Of a DNA stretch of 55,104 bases, positions 51,310 through 55,104 are shown piece after piece. The DNA is from Clostridia bacterium (GTDB lineage Bacteria > Bacillota > Clostridia > Oscillospirales > Acutalibacteraceae). The stretch spans positions 1-55,104 of the forward strand of contig JAGAMK010000022.1 of NCBI GenBank assembly GCA_017624735.1. The letters are read 5' to 3'. A program made the position numbers and the translations under genes. The notes below the pieces were generated by a model, which saw nothing but the letters and a program-made list of their open reading frames with translations, was not told where the DNA came from and did no database searches. The stretch's first letter is position 1. Every line of letters starts with the position of its first letter.

Positions 51310-52173
51310 ATGAAAGTTAAAGCAGCAGCAAAAATCAATTTAATGCTTGATATTCTTAAACGACTTGATAATGGTTATCATAGTTTGTTTATGATTATGC
51401 AGTCCGTTGATTTATACGATGTAATCAATGTTGAAAAAAACAGTAATAACGAAATCTTTATAAAATGCGATACCAAAGGTGTGCCTTGTAACGAAAAGAA
51501 TATCGCATATAAATGTGCTAAAGCCTTTTTTGATGCACTTTCCATTGACGACAGGGGCGTTACCATCGAAATCGAAAAAAATATCCCTATGGCTGCCGGA
51601 ACAGCAGGTGGAAGTGCTGACGGTGCAGGTGTGCTTTACTGTTTGAATAAAATATACGAAACAAATCTCACAGAAAAAGAACTTTGCGATATCGGTGCAA
51701 AAGTTGGTGCAGATATTCCATTCAGTCTTGTTGGTGGAACTGCAATAGCACTCAATACAGGTAATGTTATTGCTCCTGTTAAGAATTTACCAGAATGTTA
51801 TATTGTTCTTGCAAAACCGGACCAGGATGTTTCAACGCCTGAGGCCTATGCGCAGTTTGATTCCCTTACACGCGTACGTCACCTTGACAGAGTCTCAATG
51901 ATTGAGGCCGTTGCAGAGGGCGATTACGATAAAATCTGCGGCTTGTGTGGTAATGTATTTGAACAAGCTGTTGAAGTGCCAAAACGTCCTCATATAAAGG
52001 GTGTTATGAGAAAATGTGGTGCTGATGCTTGTTGTATGAGTGGTAGTGGACCAACTGTTTTTGGTATTTTCAGTGATAAAGGAAAAGCAGAGGATGCTTA
52101 TTCAAAATTATCTAAAAAATATGCTCATGTTTATCTTTGTAAACCAGCAAACAAAGGAATAGTTGAGGTGTAA
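51310..52173 (+). CDS. ispE: 4-diphosphocytidyl-2-C-methyl-D-erythritol kinase
   Basis: The 287-residue GHMP kinase starts KAAAKINLMLDILKRLDNGYH (catalytic Lys/Asn region). It has the ATP loop IPMAAGTAGGSADGAGVLY near 95-113, with the catalytic Asp in GADIPFSLVGGTA, and the GHMP motif 3 MSGSGPTVFGIF near 250. It phosphorylates CDP-methylerythritol in the MEP isoprenoid pathway. In the loop the usual GLGGGSSDAA reads GTAGGSADGA. It sits between the PHP gene and a prenyl-reductase-like flavoprotein. Confidence 0.94.
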   Translation: MKVKAAAKINLMLDILKRLDNGYHSLFMIMQSVDLYDVINVEKNSNNEIFIKCDTKGVPCNEKNIAYKCAKAFFDALSIDDRGVTIEIEKNIPMAAGTAGGSADGAGVLYCLNKIYETNLTEKELCDIGAKVGADIPFSLVGGTAIALNTGNVIAPVKNLPECYIVLAKPDQDVSTPEAYAQFDSLTRVRHLDRVSMIEAVAEGDYDKICGLCGNVFEQAVEVPKRPHIKGVMRKCGADACCMSGSGPTVFGIFSDKGKAEDAYSKLSKKYAHVYLCKPANKGIVEV

Positions 52174-52197
52174 AAAACAACTGGGAGAGGGATTATT

Positions 52198-53595
52198 GTG
52201 AAAAATTATGATGTTTTTATTGTAGGTGCATCAACAACGGGTTGCTGGTTTGCCTATAAAATGGCAGAACAAGGATTTAAAGTTCTTGTAATTGAGAAAA
52301 ACGAGCCTGATGATGTTTCAAGAGAATATGATGTTTTTCATATGGGAAAAGCTGATATGAAAAAATTTGACTTGCTTATTCCTGATGAAGGTGACCCATT
52401 ACGTGAATTCTGTTTTGGACATTCCACAATGATTTCACCTTATGGTAATTATCCAAAGGCTTGTGCCGAAGCACCTGTTATTGGTTTACATAAGCACGAT
52501 TATATCATGGCTATGGCTGAAAGAGCAAAAAAAGCAGGTGCAGAGATTATCTATGGTGCATCATTCACTGATTTTATTTATAATGACAATAATAAAATTA
52601 TTGGTGCGAAATACATAACTGCGGACGGTGAAAATGAAGCTTATGCACGAATTGTAGCGGATTGTTCAGGTATTCCAGCGGTGGCTCGTACAAAGCTTCC
52701 TGACACATCAGTTGTTGGGAATTTCAAGCTTACAAATAAAGATATTCTTTATGTTGTTCTTTATTATGCAGAATATCTCAAAAAAGATTTTGACCCAAGA
52801 GAACTCGACGGTTTCTTCCTTTCATATAAATCCTGGTCTGCTCCGTCAGATAATCCAAATGGTGCAATTCTTGGTATTGGTGCATTCTATGGATATGATT
52901 ATGCCGAAGAAATCTTTAAAGAAGATTTTATGAAGAATGTTAAATTCCCTGAATATAAGGTTGAGAGAGTAGAAAAGGGTATGACACCATATCATACATC
53001 CGTATATTCTCTTGTTGATGACGGCTTTATTTCTCTTGGTGATGCTGCTTGTCATACAAAACCAACTTGTGGTGAAGGTTGCACATCTTCGCTTGTTGCA
53101 GGAGAAATTGCAGTTGAAGTTATTTCAAATCTTCTAAAATCAGATAAATTCCTTACAAAAGAGAGAATGTGGAGTATTAACAAACGCTATATGACAGCAC
53201 AGGGGAAAGACTTTGACTCAATGCGACCACTCCTTATGGGCATTATCTCACTTGGCTACGATGAGGCAGAATATCTCTTTAAAAATGATATTATGTTTAG
53301 CGAAAAGATTCTTGGCGGTATGGATACAGGACTTGTTCTTGATGGGAATGACATTGCAAGTATTGTTAAGGGTATCGTAAGTGGTATTGCAAGTAAAAAT
53401 ATCAGTGTAACATCAATTGCTAAACTTGTTAAAGGACTTATGTATAGCACGCAAGTTGGCACATTGTATGACAATTATCCAGTAACCTACGAAGATTTCC
53501 CTGAATGGAAAGCAAAAGCAGATAAACTTTGGGCAGAAATCGGACCGGTTGCAAACACTTGTGACCCAGTAATTCTTAAAAAATTAGGATATTAA
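52198..53595 (+). CDS. Geranylgeranyl-reductase-like FAD oxidoreductase
   Basis: The 465-residue flavoprotein has an N-terminal FAD Rossmann motif, VFIVGASTTGCWFAYKMAEQG, with Ala and Ser-Thr-Thr where GxGxxG is usual, then VLVIEKNEP. A second FAD site is GFISLGDAACHTKPTCGEGCTSSLVAG near 275-300, typical of the GGR/digeranylgeranylglycerophospholipid reductase family. Such enzymes saturate prenyl chains or reduce related lipids. The preceding ispE makes an isoprenoid role attractive, though this is inference. It starts at GTG with GGGAGAGGG upstream. The ligand-binding part has an extra Cys pair (CGEGC). Confidence 0.78.
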   Translation: MKNYDVFIVGASTTGCWFAYKMAEQGFKVLVIEKNEPDDVSREYDVFHMGKADMKKFDLLIPDEGDPLREFCFGHSTMISPYGNYPKACAEAPVIGLHKHDYIMAMAERAKKAGAEIIYGASFTDFIYNDNNKIIGAKYITADGENEAYARIVADCSGIPAVARTKLPDTSVVGNFKLTNKDILYVVLYYAEYLKKDFDPRELDGFFLSYKSWSAPSDNPNGAILGIGAFYGYDYAEEIFKEDFMKNVKFPEYKVERVEKGMTPYHTSVYSLVDDGFISLGDAACHTKPTCGEGCTSSLVAGEIAVEVISNLLKSDKFLTKERMWSINKRYMTAQGKDFDSMRPLLMGIISLGYDEAEYLFKNDIMFSEKILGGMDTGLVLDGNDIASIVKGIVSGIASKNISVTSIAKLVKGLMYSTQVGTLYDNYPVTYEDFPEWKAKADKLWAEIGPVANTCDPVILKKLGY

Positions 53596-53603
53596 GTCTT
53601 ATT

Positions 53604-53668
53604 TAGGCTCCCCTTGTTAGGGGAGCTGTCATTTTTTTGCAAAAAAATGACTGAGGGGTAGTCAAACT
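53604..53668. repeat. Multi-hairpin dispersed element, second copy
   Basis: GGCTCCCCT-TGTT-AGGGGAGC is followed by TGTCATTTTTTTG-CAAAAAAATGACT and then GAGGGGTAG. It matches the plan of 5867-5925, with different bases in the second hairpin. It may also terminate transcription of the GGR-like gene. Confidence 0.55.
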
Positions 53669-53685
53669 AATCCTCAGCCTATTTT

Positions 53686-54147
53686 TTATATGTTAAGATT
53701 CATTATATACTCAAACAATCTTGTACAACCAAGCAAAACATCGTCATAAGTGGTCTTAAAGTCCCTTGTGTACCACGGGTCTGCAACATCACGGTCAATA
53801 TGTGCAAAACTTAATAATTTATGTATCTTGTTGTCTTTGTCATAACCGATAATACGGTTAATGTTCCGCATATTTGCACTATCCATTCCGATTATGAAAT
53901 CATACTTTTCATAGTCGGATTTTTTTAATTGCACTGCTTGACGTTTAGAATAAGTAATACCCATTTCATCAAGAATTTTCTTTGTGCCCCAATGAGTGTC
54001 GTTGCCGATTTCTTCCGTGCTTGTTGCACTTGAACAAATAAGGAAATCATTTTCCATACCATTCTTTTTTACGATATCTTTCATCACAAATTCCGCCATA
54101 GTTGAACGGCAGATGTTTCCATGACAAACAAACATAATTTTAATCAT
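53686..54147 (-). CDS. Low-molecular-weight protein-tyrosine phosphatase
   Basis: The 153-residue protein has the LMW-PTP P-loop VCHGNICRSTMAE at residues 6-18 (C-x5-R-S). The general-acid Asp is in DVADPWYTRDF near 127-137. It removes phosphate from tyrosine in proteins or from arginine, as in McsB-type systems. The ATG at 54147 follows AGGTGATATT. An in-frame extension of 15 residues lacks a ribosome site. It is monocistronic. Confidence 0.92.
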   Translation of the reverse strand: MIKIMFVCHGNICRSTMAEFVMKDIVKKNGMENDFLICSSATSTEEIGNDTHWGTKKILDEMGITYSKRQAVQLKKSDYEKYDFIIGMDSANMRNINRIIGYDKDNKIHKLLSFAHIDRDVADPWYTRDFKTTYDDVLLGCTRLFEYIMNLNI

Positions 54148-54227
54148 AATATCACCTAATGTAACTATATCATAAATTAATAATTCTTTCAATTGTATGG
54201 GATGGTGTTATCAGTGTCCCGAAACTA

Positions 54228-54256
54228 TTGACAAAGGATATTATGAATGATAAAAT
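54228..54256 (+). promoter_or_regulatory. Near-consensus sigma-A promoter before the toxin remnant
   Basis: Perfect TTGACA, a 17-base spacer and TAAAAT. The promoter would read through the inverted repeat and toxin fragment into the DUF5412 gene. Confidence 0.7.
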
Positions 54257-54292
54257 TTAACTAAGGTTAGAGAATAATCACATTGGGACGGA

Positions 54293-54313
54293 CACAGAGA
54301 ACCGTCCCCTGTG
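54293..54313. repeat. Inverted repeat, left arm
   Basis: CACAGAGAACCGTCCCCTGTG matches the complement of 54970-54990 at 20 of 21 positions. The two arms flank the toxin fragment and the DUF5412 gene. Confidence 0.8.
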
Positions 54314-54550
54314 TTCTCATTCCAGTTTAATGATTTGGTGATTCAGGGTCAAGATATTGGAAATATCAATTTTGGTTATACTGGTAAAGCGCTTGGATTG
54401 CCAGATTCAGTTTTGTTAGCTGGCGCGGGTTATGCGCAAATAAAGGCAGGAACATCCAATTTTTCATTTATTATGGCTTCCAATGGAGATGATCTTCGCG
54501 ACCAAATGTATATAATGTATGGAATTATGCTTTACAATGAAGATCATTAA
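54311..54550 (+). pseudogene. Truncated polymorphic toxin type 44 C-terminal domain
   Basis: The frame encodes the end of a Tox-44 domain (NINFGYTGKALGLPDS, then LLAGAGYAQIKAGTS and GDDLRDQMYIMYGI). These toxin tips normally sit at the C-terminus of large secreted RHS or YeeF/LXG-type proteins. Everything before about ten residues upstream of the motif is missing, and the only start (GTG) lies in the left inverted repeat without a ribosome site. It is therefore probably a silent toxin-tip cassette or a relic. The DUF5412 gene follows within 15 bases, as an immunity gene would. Confidence 0.7.
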
Positions 54551-54563
54551 GGAGGTTATGAAG

Positions 54564-54962
54564 ATGAAAAGAACTATTATGATAATATTATCTATAATAT
54601 TAGGCATCGTCTTAATAGTATTGCTCTCCTTGTTTATTCGAATTTATATTATTCCAATTTTAAATATTGGAAACTCTCAAACAAACACTCAGGAAACTTT
54701 TTTAATGGTTTCTCAGTCACCAGATGGTAAATATAATTTAGAAGCATATAGAACAGAACCTGGCGCAACCGTTGATTTTTCAATTAGGGTTTATGTAATA
54801 AGAGATAATAAAAAAAGTATTATTTATGATGCATATCATGAATACGAAGCCAAAATTGTTTGGATTGATAATACAACGGTTTCAATTAATGGAAAAACAC
54901 TTGATATATCACAAGGCGAAAAGTACGATTGGCGAAGTGCACAGGGAAGTGCACAGGGGTAG
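54564..54962 (+). CDS. DUF5412-like membrane-anchored protein, candidate immunity protein
   Basis: The 132-residue protein has one N-terminal helix (residues 2-27, TIMIILSIILGIVLIVLLS) and an extracytoplasmic beta domain (SQSPDGKYNLEAYRTEPGA, VDFSIRVYVI, IVWIDNTTVSINGKTLDI). This matches my memory of DUF5412. Position behind a Tox-44 tip suggests immunity, which is inference. GGAGG at 54551-54555 favours the ATG at 54564. The last eight residues (SAQGSAQG) come from a 12-base tandem repeat belonging to the flanking repeat DNA, so the native C-terminus was probably replaced. Confidence 0.7.
   Translation: MKRTIMIILSIILGIVLIVLLSLFIRIYIIPILNIGNSQTNTQETFLMVSQSPDGKYNLEAYRTEPGATVDFSIRVYVIRDNKKSIIYDAYHEYEAKIVWIDNTTVSINGKTLDISQGEKYDWRSAQGSAQG
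54934..54957 (+). repeat. Two tandem 12-base units GAAGTGCACAGG
   Basis: Two exact copies are present and a degenerate third begins at 54966. They encode the SAQG repeat at the end of the DUF5412 protein and merge into the right inverted repeat. Confidence 0.85.
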
Positions 54963-54969
54963 GGGAGTG

Positions 54970-54990
54970 CACAGGGGACGGTTCTGTGTG
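54970..54990. repeat. Inverted repeat, right arm
   Basis: CACAGGGGACGGTTCTGTGTG is the inverse partner of 54293-54313 with one mismatch. Confidence 0.8.
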
Positions 54991-55010
54991 TTCGGTTGAT
55001 TAAGGTTTAA

Positions 55011-55040
55011 TGTAGGGGCAGGTCTCCGTGCCTGCCCTTA
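55011..55040. repeat. GGGGCAGG dispersed hairpin, copy 2
   Basis: TGTAGGGGCAGGTCTCC, then CCTGCCC, as at 20115-20150. There is no T-run here, so it is a repeat rather than a terminator. Confidence 0.6.
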
Positions 55041-55104
55041 TCAGAATCATACACAACCAACCTTGTAGGAAAATATACTTTTGAAGATATTGGCAGAGAA
55101 ATCA
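55041..55104 (+). pseudogene. Partial coding fragment running off the window
   Basis: An open frame (SESYTTNLVGKYTFEDIGRE) begins abruptly at the end of the GGGGCAGG repeat and continues past the window edge. It has no start codon or ribosome site and looks like the inside of a gene cut by repeat DNA. The family is not recognised. Confidence 0.35.

Overview
The window looks like a chromosomal segment of a low-GC, endospore-forming, anaerobic member of the Clostridia, probably a gut Oscillospirales/Ruminococcaceae-type genome. The evidence is AT-rich DNA with strong GGAGG ribosome sites and sporulation genes (spoIIR, spoIVB, a bofA-like gene). It also has a Firmicutes-type 6S RNA, a Na+-pump decarboxylase operon, flavin/iron-sulfur bifurcation-type enzymes and a 2-hydroxyacyl-CoA-dehydratase-like cluster. 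No respiratory chain, phage, insertion sequence or CRISPR array is visible. Taxonomy is inferred from gene content only.

Layout. 1-829: a rod-like palindromic element and a PHP phosphoesterase. 983-5853: a three-gene NuoE/NuoF/GltD-ferredoxin operon resembling the Stn (Sporomusa-type Nfn) transhydrogenase. 6084-10317: an ankyrin protein, then metF, DUF5685, a J-like protein, a membrane protein and radC. 10382-10468: tRNA-Leu(CAA). 10589-14262: an M28 peptidase, a GPH sugar symporter and sfsA. 14318-17947 (minus): a Na+-translocating decarboxylase operon whose gamma-like subunit carries a triplicated domain. 18130-20113: a split TSUP transporter pair and an XRE regulator. 20230-26052 (minus): a seven-gene run with a CooC-like ATPase, two dehydratase/double-cubane-type subunits, their ATP-dependent activase, a small membrane protein and a short AcsB/CdhC-like protein. 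26186-28726: bofA-like, small proteins, 6S RNA and spoIIR. 28801-32801: GDPD, GH20 and Na/Pi symporter. 32860-35118 (minus): serA-serC. 35393-44603: lon, ysxC, lysA, dnaE, pfkA and aroK. 44720-48639: spoIVB, a structured non-coding RNA candidate and a BspA-like surface protein. 48696-53595: UPF0210 and ACT genes, a PHP phosphatase, ispE and a GGR-like flavoprotein. 53686-55104: a tyrosine phosphatase and a degraded polymorphic-toxin/immunity cassette between inverted repeats.

How the parts fit. The Stn-like complex would balance NADH, NADPH and ferredoxin. The decarboxylase operon would turn decarboxylation into a Na+ gradient that the symporters can use. The 20-26 kb cluster has the parts for ATP-driven delivery of very low-potential electrons to an unusual Fe-S enzyme, together with a CooC-type metal-centre ATPase and a fragment related to acetyl-CoA synthase. 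It carries no acyl-CoA transferase or dehydrogenase, so its substrate is open.

The two most interesting items are that cluster and the RNA candidate at 46046-46214. The RNA has a sigma-A-like promoter with its predicted start at the first base of a 13-bp closing helix, a 10-bp perfect inner helix, a 12-bp hairpin and a UUCG-capped terminator. I could not match it to a known RNA family by eye.
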